64,000 nucleotides of DNA, taken from contig CAUYUJ010001738.1 of assembly GCA_963575745.1 (NCBI GenBank), forward strand, positions 33,663 through 97,662. Reading direction: 5' to 3'. Within the stretch, counting starts at the first letter, position 1; every line of letters begins with the position of its first letter. Shown here one piece after another: positions 40,733 to 53,300 of the stretch. Position numbers and translations under genes: made by a program. The DNA comes from Prorocentrum cordatum (taxonomy: Eukaryota; Sar; Dinophyceae; Prorocentrales; Prorocentraceae). The notes beneath the pieces are model-generated. The model worked only from the letters and a program-made list of their open reading frames with translations. It searched no databases and was not told the origin of the DNA.

Positions 40733-42824
40733 GAAATTTTGTTCTCGAGATTCAACAACTCGTTTGAGCTCTAGTAACTCGTAGAGCTTCCCTTAGCAAG
40801 TTACTGCTGGAAGCTTAAGAGTAATTCCGGGGCGCTGGAGAGCTAGTTGGCAAGAAAAATCTCGACGGACCTTTTGCTGACTTTTGGTCGGTTGAAAATT
40901 TTGTTCTCGAAATTCAACCATTCGTTAGAGCTCTACTATTTTTTCCATAATATTCGACCTCATCCCGCTCGCCGTCTTGGTCTCAGTTCGATCGGGTACC
41001 TTTTACTGCCAAAAAGCAGGCAGGCGGGATCGGCCGTTTCAAGTCATCTTGACACGCGATCACGGTTATCTGAACATAACTCGAGCTTTAGCACAGCTAC
41101 AGAGCTGGTACGCACAGCTAGTCGATTCAGAGTGATCAGGCGCGTTCGCCTGTTGAACCCAGAGGTCTGAACTCGGTCTGCTAGCCGAGCTAGGTCTGCA
41201 AACCTATTCATATTATTCGAGCCATCTTGGCAGATACTCTCTGTTTTCTGTACTTAACTCGAGCTACAGAACAACTACAGAGCTGATACGGTCAGAATCT
41301 GAGTCAGAATCATCAGTGGCCGTTGTCTGTTGAATCCAGAGCTCTGCACTCTGTCTGCTGCCCGATCTAGAATCGCGAAACTATTCGTATTGTTCGAGTC
41401 ATCTTGAGAGATGCTGTTGGTTCTCTGCACTTAACTCGGGCTGTAGGGGGGCTGCATGGCTGGCAATCACTGGAATCGATTTGGAGACATGAGGCGCTTT
41501 CGTCTGTTGAATTTAAAGCTCGGAACTCTATCTGCTGCCCGAACTAGGTCCGCAAAACTATTCGTATTGTTCGAGTCATCTTGAGAGGTGCGGTCGGTTT
41601 CCTGCTTAACTCGGGCTGTAGGGGGGGCTGTAGGGCTGGTAATCACAGGAATCGATTGAGAGACATCAGCCGCGTCCGCCTGTCGCATGCAGAGGCTGAA
41701 CTCGGTCTGATACTCGAGCTAGGTTTGCCAAACTATTCGTATTGTTCGAATCATCTTGAGAGGTGCTGTCGATCTACGCACGTAACTCGGGCTGTAGGAG
41801 AGCTACAGAGCTCGTACAGAAGAAAATCTTGCAGCATCGGGGGCGTTCGGCTGTTGCATCCGAGAGGTGTGAAATTGCTTGGGCTGAAAAACAATTTGTA
41901 TGCGTAATTTTTTTCGACATTATATGTTGTCAGGAAGCTCTACGAGTCCCCCGGCGGTAACAAAGGTTGACGGTTTACCGCCGGCGCCCAGTATTTTTTC
42001 CCATGATATTCGATCTATTCCCGCCCGCCATCTTGACCTCGGCTCGATCGGGTAACTTTTACTGCCAAAAAGCGGGCAGGCGGGATCGGCCGTTTCAAGT
42101 TATCTTGACACGCGATGACGGTTTTCTGAACATAACTCGAGCTTTGGCACAGCTACAGAGCTGATAAGTACAGCTAATCGATTGAGAATGATCAGGCGCG
42201 CTCGCCTGTTTAATCTAGAGGTCTGAAATCGGTCTGCTAGCCAAGCTAGGTCCGCGAACCTATTCGTATTATTCGAGTCATTTTGATAGATACTCTCGGT
42301 TTTCTGTACTTAGCTCGAGCTATGGAACAGATGCAGAGCTGATACTTACAGAAACCGATCCAGAATCATCAGTCGGATCTGTATCGAATCCAGAGCTCTG
42401 AACTCGGTGTGCTGCCCGATATAGAATCGCAAAACTATTCGTATTTTTCGAGTCATCTTGAGAAGCGCTCTCGGTTTTCTGCACTCAACTCGGGCTGGGG
42501 GGAAGCTACAGTGCTGGTGGTCAGAGGAATCAATTTAAAGACATCAGGCGCGTCTGTCTGTCGAATCCAGAGCTCGGAACTCGGTCTGCTGCCCGAACTA
42601 GGTGCGCGAAACTATTGTATTGTTCGAGTCATCCTGAGGTGCTGTCGGTTTTCTGCACTTAAATCGGGAAGCATCGGGGGCGTTCGGCTGTTGCATCGAG
42701 AGGTCTGAAATCGCTTGTTGCTGAAAAACTATTCGTTCTCTGCATTTTTCTCCACATTATATATTGTCAGGAAGCTCTACGAGTCCCTTGGCGGTGGAAG
42801 GTTGACGGTTTACCGCCGGCGCCC
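40733..42824 (+). repeat. Family A host copy interrupted by the element 40775-41991
   Basis: Resumes a leader at about TTTTGTTCTCGAG and is interrupted at GAGCTCTAG; it resumes again at 41992 with TATTTTTTCCC exactly as expected. About four monomers and the cassette 42770-42824, which lacks several bases of the inner arm. Confidence 0.8.
40775..41991 (+). mobile_element. Family A element, complete, five-monomer form
   Basis: 1217 bp, starting TAACTCGTAGAGCTTCC and ending CCCAG. Reference copy of the longer form, about one monomer longer than 10232-11281. The tail contains CGATCTACGCACGTAACTCG and CATTATATGTTGTC. Confidence 0.8.
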
Positions 42825-44246
42825 ATTTCCGGCGCGGGGTGGGGCGTTGGCGCACCCGTAGAGCTTCCCTTAGCAAGTTATTGCTGGAAGCTTAAGAGTA
42901 ATTCCGGGGCGCTGGAGAGCTAGTTGGCAAGAACAATCTCGACGGACCTTTTGGTGACTTTTGGTCGGTTGAAAATTTGGTTCTCGAAATTCAACCATTC
43001 GTTAGAGCTCTAGTATATTTTCTTGTGATATTCGATCTTATTCCCGCTCGCCATCTTGATCTCAGCTCGATCGGGTACCTTTTACTGCCAAAAAGCACTG
43101 CGGCGGGATCGGCCGTTTCGAGTCATCTTGACACGCGTTGATGGTTTTCTGAACATAACTCGAGCTTTAGGACAGCTACAGAGCTGGTAAGCACAGCTAA
43201 TCGATTCAGAATCTTCAGGCGCGTTCGCCTGTTGAACCCAGAGGTCTGAACTCGGTCTGCTAGCCAAGCTAGGTCCGCAAACCTATGCGTATTATTCGAG
43301 TCATCTTGACAGACGCTCTCGGTTTTCTGCACTCAACTCGAGCTACAGGACAGCTACAGAGCTGATACGTACAGAATCTGATTAGAATAATCAGTGGCCG
43401 TTATCTGTTGAATCCGGAGCTCTGAATTCGGTCTGCTGCCCGATCTAGAATCGCGAAACTATTCGGATGGTTCGAGTCATCTTGAGAGATGCTGTCGGTT
43501 CTCTGCACATAACTCGGGCTGCAGGGGGGCTGCATGGCTGATAATCACTGGAATCGATTCGGAGACATCAGGCGCGTCCGCCTTTCGAATCCAGAGCTCA
43601 GACCTCTGTCTGCTGCCCGAGCTAGGTTCGCGGAACTATTCGTATTGTTCGAGTCATCCTGAGAGGTGCTGTCGGTTTCCTGCACTTAACTTGGGCTGTA
43701 GGGGGGCTGCAGTGCTGGTAATCACTGGAATCGATTCGGAGGCATCAGGCGCGTCCGCCTCTCGAATCCAGAGCTCCGAACTCTGTCTTCTGCCCGAACT
43801 AGGTCCGCGAAACTATTCGTATTGTTCGAGTCATCCTGAGAGGTGCTGTCGGTTTCCTGCACTTAACTCGGGCTGTAGGGGGGATGCAGGGCTGGTAATC
43901 CAAGGAATCGATTCAAAGAGATCAGACGCGTCCGCCTGTCGCATGCAGAGGTCTGAACTCGGTCTGATACTCGAGCTAGGTTCGCCAAACTACTCGTATT
44001 GTTCGACTCATCTTGAAAGGTGCTGTCGATTTACGCACAACTCGGGCTGTAGGAGAGCTACAGAGCTCGTACAGAAGACAATCCAGAAGCATCGGGGGCG
44101 TTCGGCTGTTGCATCCGAGAGGTTTGAAATTGCTTGGGCTGAAAGTCTATTTTGTCGGTGTATTTTTTTCAACATTATATGTTGTCAGGAAGCTCTACGA
44201 GTCCCCCGGCGGTAACAAAGGTTGACGGTTTACCGCCGGCGCCCAG
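42825..44246 (+). repeat. B leader fragment followed by a family A copy, six monomers
   Basis: Starts TTTCCGGCGCGGGGTGG (B leader), then an A leader lacking the first bases (CCGTAGAGCTTCCC at 42856), then six monomers, two of them neighbouring near-copies (43490-43860), and the cassette 44188. Confidence 0.7.
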
Positions 44247-44578
44247 TTGGCGCGCCCGGCCGAGGCGGACAATGTGGCAACTTTTGGGTGGTCTTGCGAA
44301 TATTTCAAAAATATGTGACCATTTATTTTGAGAAACCAGATTCAGGCTTGCTGTCGATTTACGCACGTAACTCGGGCTGTAGGAGAGCTACAGACCTCGT
44401 AGAAAAGACAATCCAGGAGCATCGGGTGCGCGGTTGCGCTCGGCTGTTGTATCGAGAGGTCTGAAATCGCTTGGGCTGAAAAACTGTTCGTTCTCAATGT
44501 TTTTCGACATTATATATTGTCAGGAAGCTCTACGAGTCCCCCGGCGGTAACAAAGGTTGACGGTTTACCGCCGGCGGG
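44247..44578 (+). repeat. Chimera of family B front and family A tail
   Basis: Begins with the B interior (TTGGCGCGCCCGGCC, then TTTATTTTGAGAAACCAGA) and switches at about 44350 to the A tail (CTGTCGATTTACGCACG) and an A cassette, which stops short at GGCGG. Confidence 0.7.
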
Positions 44579-45714
44579 ACGCTACCAAGTGAGGAATTTT
44601 GGTCGGTTCAGAAGTTTGTTCTCGAGATTCAACCATTCGTTAGAGCTCTAGTATTTTTTCCCGTGATGTTCGATCTTATTCCCGCTCGCCATCTTGATCT
44701 CAGCTCGATCGGGTACCTTTTACTGCCAAAAAGCACTGCGGCGGGATCGGCCGTTTCGAGTCATCTTGATTTGCGCTGTCGGTTTACTGAATTTAACTCG
44801 AGATATAGGACAGCTACAGAGCTGGTAAGCACACCTTATCGATTGAGAATGATCAGGCGCGTTCGGCTGTTCCAAGCAGAGGTTTGAACTCGGTTTGCTA
44901 GCCGAGCTAGGTCCGCAAACCTATTCGTATTATTCGAGTCATCTTGACCAGCGCTCTCGATTTCCTGTACTTAACTCGAGCTATAGGACAGCTACAGGGC
45001 TGATGCTTACAGAAACCGATTCAAAATCATTAGTCGCGTTTGTCTGTTGAATCCAGAGCTCTGAACTCGGTCCGCTGCCCGATCCAGAATCGCGAAATTG
45101 TTCGTATTGTTCGAGTCATCTTGAGAGGTGCTGTCGGTTTTCTTCACTTAACTCGGGCTGTAGGGGGGCTACAGAGCTGGTGGTGACAGCAATCGATTTG
45201 GAGAGATCAGGCGCGTCCGCCTGTGGAATCCAGAGCTCGGAACTCGGTCTGCTGCCCGAACTCGGTCCGCGAAACTGTTCGTATTGTTCGAGTCATCCTG
45301 AAAGATGCTGTCGGCTTTCTGCACTTAACTCGGGCTGTAGGGGGCTGTAGGGCGGGCGGGTAATCACAGGAATCGATTCGGAGACATCAGACGCGTCCGC
45401 CTGTCGCATTCAGAGGTCTGAACTTGGTCTGATACTCGAGCTGGGTTTGCCAAACTATTCGTTTTGTTCGAGTGATCTTGAGAGGTGCTGTCGATTGACG
45501 CACGTAACTCGGGCTGTAGGAGAGCTACAGAGCTCGTGCAGAAGACAATCCAGAAGCATCGGGGGGCGTTTGGCTGTTGCATCGAGAGGTCTGAAATCGC
45601 TTGGGCTGAAAAACTATTCGTTCTCGGCAATTTTTTTCGACATTATATATTGTCAGGAAGCTGTGCGAGTCCCCCGGCGGTAAGAAAGGTTGACGGTTTA
45701 CCGCCGGCGCCCAG
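44579..45714 (+). repeat. Family A copy, 5' part missing
   Basis: Starts with the module GACGCTACCAAG, then the leader from GAGGAATTTTGGTCGG. Five monomers, cassette 45656-45714. Confidence 0.7.
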
Positions 45715-45879
45715 TGGAGGAACCGACGTTGGATAAAAACAGAAAAATCGTGATTTTTTGAGTTTCTCAGGTCTTCCTCTAGATGCTTTCTTCGTGCTTA
45801 CCGAGGAGCGCGGTGTGAGAAAAGAGCTCTACGAGGGCCCCGGCGGTAACCTGATTGACGGTTTACCGCCGGTTTCCAG
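45715..45879 (+). repeat. Family C fragment, 165 bp
   Basis: Only the 3' part of a C element: TGGAGGAACCGACGTTGG to the C cassette (45824-45879) with GGCGGTAA and TTTACCGCC. Confidence 0.75.
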
Positions 45880-45923
45880 TGGGGCGCTGGAGAGCTAGCT
45901 GGCCAGAAAAATCTCGACGGACC

Positions 45924-47154
45924 TAACTCGTAGAGCTTCCCTTAGCAAGTTATTGCTGGAAGCTTAAGAGTAATTCCGGGGCGCTGGAGAGCTTGTTGGC
46001 AAGAAAAATCTCGACGGACATTTTGAGGAATTTTGGTCGGTTGAAAATTTTGTTCTCGAAATGCAACCATTTTTTAGAGCTCTAGTATTTTTTCCCGTGA
46101 TATTCGATCTTATTCCCGCCCTACCTTTCACTGCCAAAAAGCACTGCGGCGGGATCGGCCGTTTCGAGTCATCTTGATACGCGCTGTCGGTTTCTCAAGA
46201 TAACTCGAGCTTCAGGACAGCTACAGAGCTGGTGAGCACAGCTAATCGATCCAGAATGATCAGGCGCGTTCGGCTGTTCCAACCAGAGGTCTGAACTCGG
46301 TCTGCTAGCCGAGCTAGGTCCGCAAATCTGTTCGTATTATTCGAGTCATCTTGACAGGCGCTCTCGGTTGTCTGTACTTAACTCGAGCTATAGGACAGCT
46401 ACAGGGCTGATACTTACAGAAACCGATTCAGAATCATCAGTCGCGTTTGTCTGTTGAATCCAGAGCTCTGAACTCGGTCTGCTGCCCGATCTATAATCGC
46501 GAAACTGTTCGTATCGTTCGAGTCATCTTGAGAGATGCTGTCCGTTTTCTGCACTTAACTCGGGCTGTAGAGGGGCTACAGAACTGGTGGTGGCAGTAAT
46601 CGATTTGGAGACATCAGGCGCGTCGGCCTGTGGAATTCAGAGCTCGGAACTCGGTCTGCTGCCCGAACTCGGTCCGCGAAACTGTTCGTATTGTTCGAGT
46701 CATCCTGAAAGATGCTGTCGGCTTTCTGCACTTAACTTGGGCTGTAGGGGGGCTGCAGGGCGGGTAATCACAGGAATCGATTCGGAGACATCAGACGCGT
46801 CCGCCTGTCGCATTCAGAGGTCTGAACTCGGTCTGATACTCGAGCTGGCAAACACTATTCGTTTTGTTCGAGTGATCTTGAGAGGTGCTGTCGATTGACG
46901 CACGTAACTCGGGCTGTAGGAGAGCTACAGAGCTCGTACAGAAGACAATCCAGAAGCATCGGAGGGCGTTCGGCTGTTGCATCGATAGGTCTGAAATCGC
47001 TTGGGCTGAAAAACTATTCGTTCTCTGCATTTTTTTCGACATTATAGATTGTCAGGAAGCTCTACGAGTCCCCCGGCGGTAACAAAGGTTGACCGCAAAG
47101 TCGACCGCAAAGTCCGCAAAAAAGAAAGGTTGACGGTTTACCGCCGGCGCCCAG
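45924..47154 (+). mobile_element. Family A element with a 32-bp LINE stub
   Basis: Starts TAACTCGTAGAGCTTCC and ends CCCAG. Five monomers. The cassette is enlarged by the stub at 47093-47124 plus a second AAAGGTTGA; without them the length matches the five-monomer form. Confidence 0.8.
47093..47124 (+). mobile_element. 32-bp LINE 3' stub in a hairpin loop
   Basis: Bounded by AAAGGTTGA at 47084-47092 and 47125-47133. The sequence is CCGCAAAGT, GA, CCGCAAAGT-type units and GCAAAAAAG, like the 3' end of the complete LINE (CCGCAAACCGCAAAA). An extremely 5'-truncated insertion. Confidence 0.75.
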
Positions 47155-48125
47155 TTTTGGTGACTTTTGGTCGGTTGAAAATTTTGTTCTCGAAATTCAA
47201 CAATTCTTTTGAGCTCTAGTATTTTTTCCCATGTTATTCGATCTTATTCCTGCTCGTCATCTTGATCTTAGTTTGATTGGGTACCTTTTATTGCAGAGGT
47301 CTGAACTCGGTCTGCTAGCCGAGCTAGGTCCGCAAACCTATTCGTATTATTCGGGTCATCTTGACAGGTGCTCTCGGTTTTCTGTGCTTAACTCGAGCTA
47401 TAGGACAGCTACAGTGCTGATGCTCACAGAAACTGTTTCATAATCATCTGTCGCGCTCGTCTGTTGAATCTAGAGCTCTGAAATCGGTCTGCTGCCCGAT
47501 CTAGAATCGCGAAACTATTTGTATTATTCGAGTCATCTTGAGAAGTGCTCTCGGTTTTCTGCACCCAACTCGGGCTGAGGGTGGCTACAGTGCTGGTGCT
47601 CACAGGCATCGTTCTGGAAACATCAGGCGCGTCAGCCTGACAAATCCAGAGCTCGGAACTCGGTCTGCTGCCCGAACTAAGGTCCGCGAAACTATTCGTA
47701 TTGTTCGAGTCATCCTGAGAGGTGCTGTCGGTTTTTAGCACTGAACTCGGGCTGTAGGTTGGCTGTAGGGCTGGTAATCACAGGAATCGATTCCGAGACA
47801 TCAGACGCGTCCGCCTGTCGCATTCAGAGGTCTGAACTCGTTTAGATACTCGAGCTGGGTTGCCAAACTATTCGTTTTGTTAGAGTCATCTTGATGGTGC
47901 TGTCGATTTACACACGTAACTCGGGCTGTAGGAGAGCTACAGAGCTCGTAAAGAAGACGCTTTAGAGCATCGGGGGCGTTCGGCTGTTGCATCGAGAGGT
48001 CTGAAATCGCTTGGGCTGAAAATCTATTCGTTCTCTGCAATTTTGTTCAACATTATATATTGTCAGGAAGCTCTACGAGTCCCCCGGCGGTAAGAAAAGG
48101 TTGACGGTTTACCGCCGGCGCCCAG

Positions 48126-48464
48126 TTGGTCGACCCGACCAGAAAAGAAGATGTGATAACTTTCGGTCGGTTTTGCGAAAATTTGAAAGTTGTTTGACAA
48201 TTCATTTTGAGAAAGCAGATTTTTACTCCGAGCATCAGTATCTTGATTTTCTTCTGCGAGCAGCTCAGCTCGTTCGTGAGAGTTTTACTATCCAAACATT
48301 TGGAGGAACCGACGTATCGTTGACACCGAGAAATGCAATTATGATGTTTTTTTCTAGAAATGCTCTAAGAAGCTGTCTGCTTCAAATCTGAGCACTCTTA
48401 CGCGTGCAAGGAGCTCTACGAGGTTCCCGGCGGTGACCAGGTTGACGGTCCACCGCCGGCGCCA
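48126..48464 (+). repeat. Family B copy, leader missing
   Basis: Starts TTGGTCGACCCGACC. The B interior is a subtype with CTTGATTTTCTTCTGCGAG; cassette 48410-48464. Confidence 0.75.
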
Positions 48465-48782
48465 GTTGGTCGACCTGGCCAGAAATGACAAAGTGGTAAC
48501 TTTTGGGTGGTTTTGCGAATATTTGAAAGATATTTGACAATTCATTTTGAGAAAGCAGATTTTTACTCCGAGCATTGGTATCTTAACTTCATCCTGCGAG
48601 CAGCTCAGCTCTTTCGAGACAGTTTTACTATCCAAACATTTGGAGGAACGACGTCACGTTGAGACCGAGAAATGCAAATCTGATCTTTTTCTAGAAATGC
48701 TCTGAGAAGCGGTCTGCTTTGAATCTGAGCATTCTTACGCGTGCAAGGAGCTCTACGAGGTTCCCGGCGGTGACCAGGTTGA
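48465..48782 (+). repeat. Family B copy, cassette split by a LINE
   Basis: Same subtype as its left neighbour. The cassette begins at 48749 with arm GGCGGTGA and is cut after ACCAGGTTGA. The right half at 53520-53549 has the A-type arm TTTACCGCC and ends CTAG. Confidence 0.75.
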
Positions 48783-49201
48783 GCGGAGCTTACCTCCCGC
48801 TTGGCCTGGTCTCACCGCTGGGGTCCCCCTCGTCTCGAGCTGCATTGTGCAGTAAGGCGTTCTTTGTTCCACTTACTGTACACGGTGCCTCAGAGTAGTC
48901 TTTGCCTGAGTACCGTACATCTTTGCATACTTGATTCATTGTTATCGTGAGAGTACGATCTGGACGACTCAGGACGGAAGACTCCTGGGATTCACAAGTT
49001 GTCTTTCGTCGGCAGTGTGGTCTCGAACATTGGGGAGAGACAACATCACAGTGGTGCCGTAGACAGGGTCCTTCCTTAGACATACCTTCTGTTGATCTGG
49101 ATCAATATTTCGGGACTTCACGCCGCAGTTTCAAACGTGCAAGTGAAGTGTTACAAGATCGTGCTTTTCTTCAAAGGTGGGGGTTCCCAGACTCTGAAGA
49201 T

Positions 49202-50350
49202 ATGGCCAATATTGCTGCCAACATGCCTGGAGGAGGGGATGCAGTCATGGGAGCAGGAGAAGATTTTCAGAGGCAGGTTCGTCATTGCGGGGCAGAGGGA
49301 CGTGATGGGGAGGGACGAGCATATCAGGATGCGCTTGCACAGGCACGCCAATCTCTTGAGGCAGCCAAGGCGGCCAGCTTGTCCACAGCGAGCGAGGCGC
49401 CTGGATGGATGCAAAACTTTCACAAAGAAATCATGGCAGGTCAGGCGGTAGCAGCAGCCGAGCAGGGAATGATGAAAGCTGATATTGCACGCATTTCTAC
49501 CCATCAGGAGGTGCAGGACAAACGCATGAGTGACCTAGAGCGTCAGATGAAGGATCTCCGTTCGAATCCACCAAGCACTGCCAGCGCATCCACCTCTGGA
49601 GGTTTCGGTACCGGCCCTGGTGCCAATCCTTTGGGAGGAGGGGGAGGACAGAGGCTCTCTTGGCATCGTAGCTTTGTCGAGCTCACTGGATGGACACAAT
49701 GGAATGGGTCAACACTTCAGCGTTCACAGTCGATGATGAGGGATTCGGATGCCGCTCAGCTCATTACTAATATCAGGTCAATACTTCCCAACGAGATCGA
49801 TAGTCGATTCGATGCGATGGGAACCCTACGCTTGAACGGCAGCCGCATGATGCTGAGCTCGGTGAAGATGAAGTTCACTGCGGGCACAGAAGATTCAGTT
49901 TTCTGGGAGATCAAGCAACTTCTCGAAGATGCCTTCACGCCTGACAACACCCGCACGCCACAGCAGACGGCACGGAGCCCACCCACACGTGCCAGCATGT
50001 TCGCGAATATGACGGCCACCCCAGCAACAGTCAGAGTTCGCTTGGAAGCACCTCCATGGAAGAAGGATGACATCTCGGCATGCGGTAGATTCTACGGTAC
50101 ATGGCGTGAGAAGATAGGCAATAACCCAGCGATGGATATCAAGGCCGAGACGGGGTCGGGCAATGGTACGAGTACGATCTGGACGAAGCCTGCCGATGCG
50201 AGCCGTAGACCGGTTGAGGTTGCTGTATTCAAGGTGACGACGGGCAACTGGGAAGTACATCGTGACATATGGGATGGCACGATTAAACACAACACAAATA
50301 TCACATGCACGTATGGTGATTTCACGGCCGCTCTCAATTCAAGTCGTTGA
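49202..50350 (+). CDS. LINE ORF1 protein (second element)
   Basis: 382 codons from the first in-frame ATG to TGA 50348. The frame is open further upstream (from about 48947), and that reading (LDIPS...RAFLQRWGFPDSED) resembles the corresponding stretch of the first element, so the real start may lie earlier. The N-terminal half is Gln/Ala/Glu-rich and helical (about residues 45-130), then a Gly-rich linker, then the conserved part SFVELTGW, VRLEAPPWKK, IKAETG and VAVFK...NWEV, shared with ORF1 of the other element. It is presumably the RNA-binding partner of ORF2. The stop is UGA followed by CGG, a known leaky context, and the next frame continues in phase. Confidence 0.75.
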   Translation: MANIAANMPGGGDAVMGAGEDFQRQVRHCGAEGRDGEGRAYQDALAQARQSLEAAKAASLSTASEAPGWMQNFHKEIMAGQAVAAAEQGMMKADIARISTHQEVQDKRMSDLERQMKDLRSNPPSTASASTSGGFGTGPGANPLGGGGGQRLSWHRSFVELTGWTQWNGSTLQRSQSMMRDSDAAQLITNIRSILPNEIDSRFDAMGTLRLNGSRMMLSSVKMKFTAGTEDSVFWEIKQLLEDAFTPDNTRTPQQTARSPPTRASMFANMTATPATVRVRLEAPPWKKDDISACGRFYGTWREKIGNNPAMDIKAETGSGNGTSTIWTKPADASRRPVEVAVFKVTTGNWEVHRDIWDGTIKHNTNITCTYGDFTAALNSSR

Positions 50351-50395
50351 CGGGGCTCAACGGGTCCTAAGAGTGGGTTGCCTGACTCCCTACTC

Positions 50396-53300
50396 ATGCA
50401 GCCCGGGACTTTGAATGTGAATAAGATCGGCAAGAGTCAGGACAGGGGATTTAGTTGCATGCGCCTGCTGTCTACACTGGGGGTCAATATCGTGTGTCTG
50501 CAGGAGTGCCAGAACCTCTCACATAATTCGATCAGTTTTAGAAAGTTGGGATGGGAGTCTTATCTCTCTACTTGCAAGCAGGCTGGCGTTGTGATCAGAG
50601 GGCAACAACGTCATAATATCAAAGCCAGTTTTTCAACAGACCGTATTTCAATACTTGCGTTTAGGCGCCCGTGTGTTTTCTTGGTGTCGGCGTATTTCCC
50701 GCACTGCGATCGTGATGATGCACTTGATGTTCAGAAGAATATGCTTGGTTATATTAGGCAGACGTTTGCACACTTTTGTTCGAAGAATGGGTCTGACTAC
50801 AGACTTGTGCTGGCGGGGGACTGCCAAGTGGAGTTGACGCCTGGACTTGAGACCAGGTTCGGGATCCACACAGGCCAAGCTCTGTCCATTGCTATGCATA
50901 GAGGGTATGGTGTGAAAGGGGATCATGAACAGAGGAGGTGGAGGGAAGATCACATGAGGGAGGAGATGGAGGGCTTCATGCAGCGGATGCGGCTCTGCGC
51001 GACAAATACACTAGGGACTCGGAGGGTGCCTACTTTTGAACCTTTAGGCAGGCAGACGGCTCCCCGTGTGCTTGATTACATCATGGTGCCCACCAGTTGG
51101 TCTGACATGATTGTAGATGGTAGAGTGGACATGTTGTATGAGGCTCACGACAGCCGATTCAGCGACCACGCTCTCGTTCGTGTTGAGTTGAATGTTGCAG
51201 CGAAGCCTACATCACGTTACCGTCCTGCACCTAGGCATCATAGTGCCCATAAGCAGTTCGAGAGCCACAGGGAGGAGGATATGTTTCGAGCTTTGGTGGA
51301 TATCCAGGTACCTGTAGTAGGCCCAGAGGAGATGGCAAAAACAATTCGTGATCACGCCCTGCCCCTGCTGAGTGCTCCTGGACACCAGAGGTCACCCCCT
51401 GCGAGGACCCCACAGCATGCCCTACTTGAAAAGCAAGTTCGTGAACATAAAGGCAATCGGCAAGCACAGCGTGAACTTAGACGGCAACTCCGACCATTGC
51501 AAGACGAATACAATCGACAGAAAGCTAAATATTCAGTAGCACCGACTAGGAGGGGGAAGAGGACGAGAGTTCGTAAATTGAAGGTGGATGGTATCGTCAC
51601 GGAGGACAGGGAGGCCTGGGAGGAGGAGGTGCATGCACATGCTGTACGTACCATGACATGTCCTGCTGAGCGTGAGCGTAATGCACAACTTGTTACACGT
51701 CTCCGTCGCGCAGCACTTGACAGCCAAGCAGTTGGCCCCACACTCACGCCTTCCGTCATATATCGAGCCCGCGCTCGCCTTCGCAGCGGCAAAGCTTGTG
51801 GACCCGATGGTGTCAGCATTGAGTTACTCAAAGTTCTGCCATGGCGCTCGATGCGCAGGATCACTGCTGTGTTTCAGGAGATATATTCGGGCCGTCGACG
51901 CACTCCCAGCTCATGGTGTGACGTGTATTTGAATCTCATGCCGAAGATGTCCAACATGGAGTCCCTGGATGACACCAGGAACTTGATAATCTCCAACACT
52001 CTAGGTAAGTGGTACCTCACGGCAGTCACTATTCTTATTGAGGACAGGCTGGCTCTCTGGAAAAGTAAGTTGGGAATCTACGGCTTTGCAGGGGGACGGC
52101 ATACATGGGAGATCGCGGCCGCACTTAAAGGTATTGCACGGCACGCTTCTATATGGGGCAAAGATCAGAGCGCACATATTGCATCGGCAGATATTGCACG
52201 AGCATTCGACAATGTCACGCTCAGTATGCTTGCACGCGCAATGGATAAACTAGAGATCCCAGCACGCTTACAATATGCACTTATTGAGCCGCTCGCTTTT
52301 ACAAATTGCACCATCGTCTTCGAAGGGATCCAACTGGATGGGGTTTCTTGGGATAAGAGCTTGAGGACGGGCGGGACTGAGAGCCCGCTAGCCTTCAACA
52401 TCGTGGTTATCGCCATGTGGGCCTCTGTAGTTGCCTCTCTGGACGCTCAGAACATAGGGTACGAGATCCCCGACCCCCACAACCCCGCTACCTACCACAC
52501 GTACAACCATGCGCTTTGGGCTGATAATCTGTACCTTGTGGGGAGGAATGCTAAGGAAATCCAGAAGATCGTTGATGTTTTCACCGTTGCTTTAGCAGAC
52601 TGGGGAATGAGTTGGAAGTCATCATCCTTGCAGATACTCGTATGCGGGACCCAGGACCCTACGCCGATTCTGGCCCAAGTCGGAGACCAACGAGTTGCCT
52701 TCACACCGGTGGAGTCGCTTTCCATTCTGGGCTGCGTTGTCTGCAAAAGCTTTCTCGAGGGACACGAGGACCTAGCACATCGACTTAAATGCGCCAGAGG
52801 ATCCTTTTTCGCTCAGATATCATATTTTGGATGCAGATCGGTACCGCTGAAACACAAATATCGTCGTTATCAAGCTCAAGTCCAATCGCGTCTGTTATAT
52901 GCGGGAGAGATGTTCACGCTTGATGCTGAGGCGGTGCGAACCATACATGCTTTTGAGGGCATGTGTCTGCTGCGTATGTGGTGCCGTCGCAAGCCGACTT
53001 CGCTAACATGGGGTGTCTGGCGCCCTGAGATGCTCCACAAGGTGCGACAGCATTTCGCTGAGGCCAATTTCCCATCAGCTGTACAGATGATTGCTTGGAA
53101 GAGCTGGACGATGATGAGAAGTATCAAGGAGTATATCTTGTCAGATTGTCACCGTCGACATGTTCAACGGCGTCAGAGCGCAAGTCCTGAGGAAGCCCCG
53201 AGTGCGAGGGAACACCTCAGGCAACGTCGCCAAATTTTGCAGGAGGCGTCAGGACGCAAGTCCTGGGGAAGCCCCGAATGCGAGGGAACACCCCAGGCAC

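Larger units (their letters stand above)
45880..48125 (+). repeat. Family A host copy interrupted by the element 45924-47154
   Basis: The left part ends CTCGACGGACC; it resumes at 47155 with TTTTGGTGACTTTTGG, restoring the leader. The second part lost about 130 bases near 47295 (ATTGCAGAGGTCTG). Four monomers, cassette 48066-48125. Confidence 0.8.
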
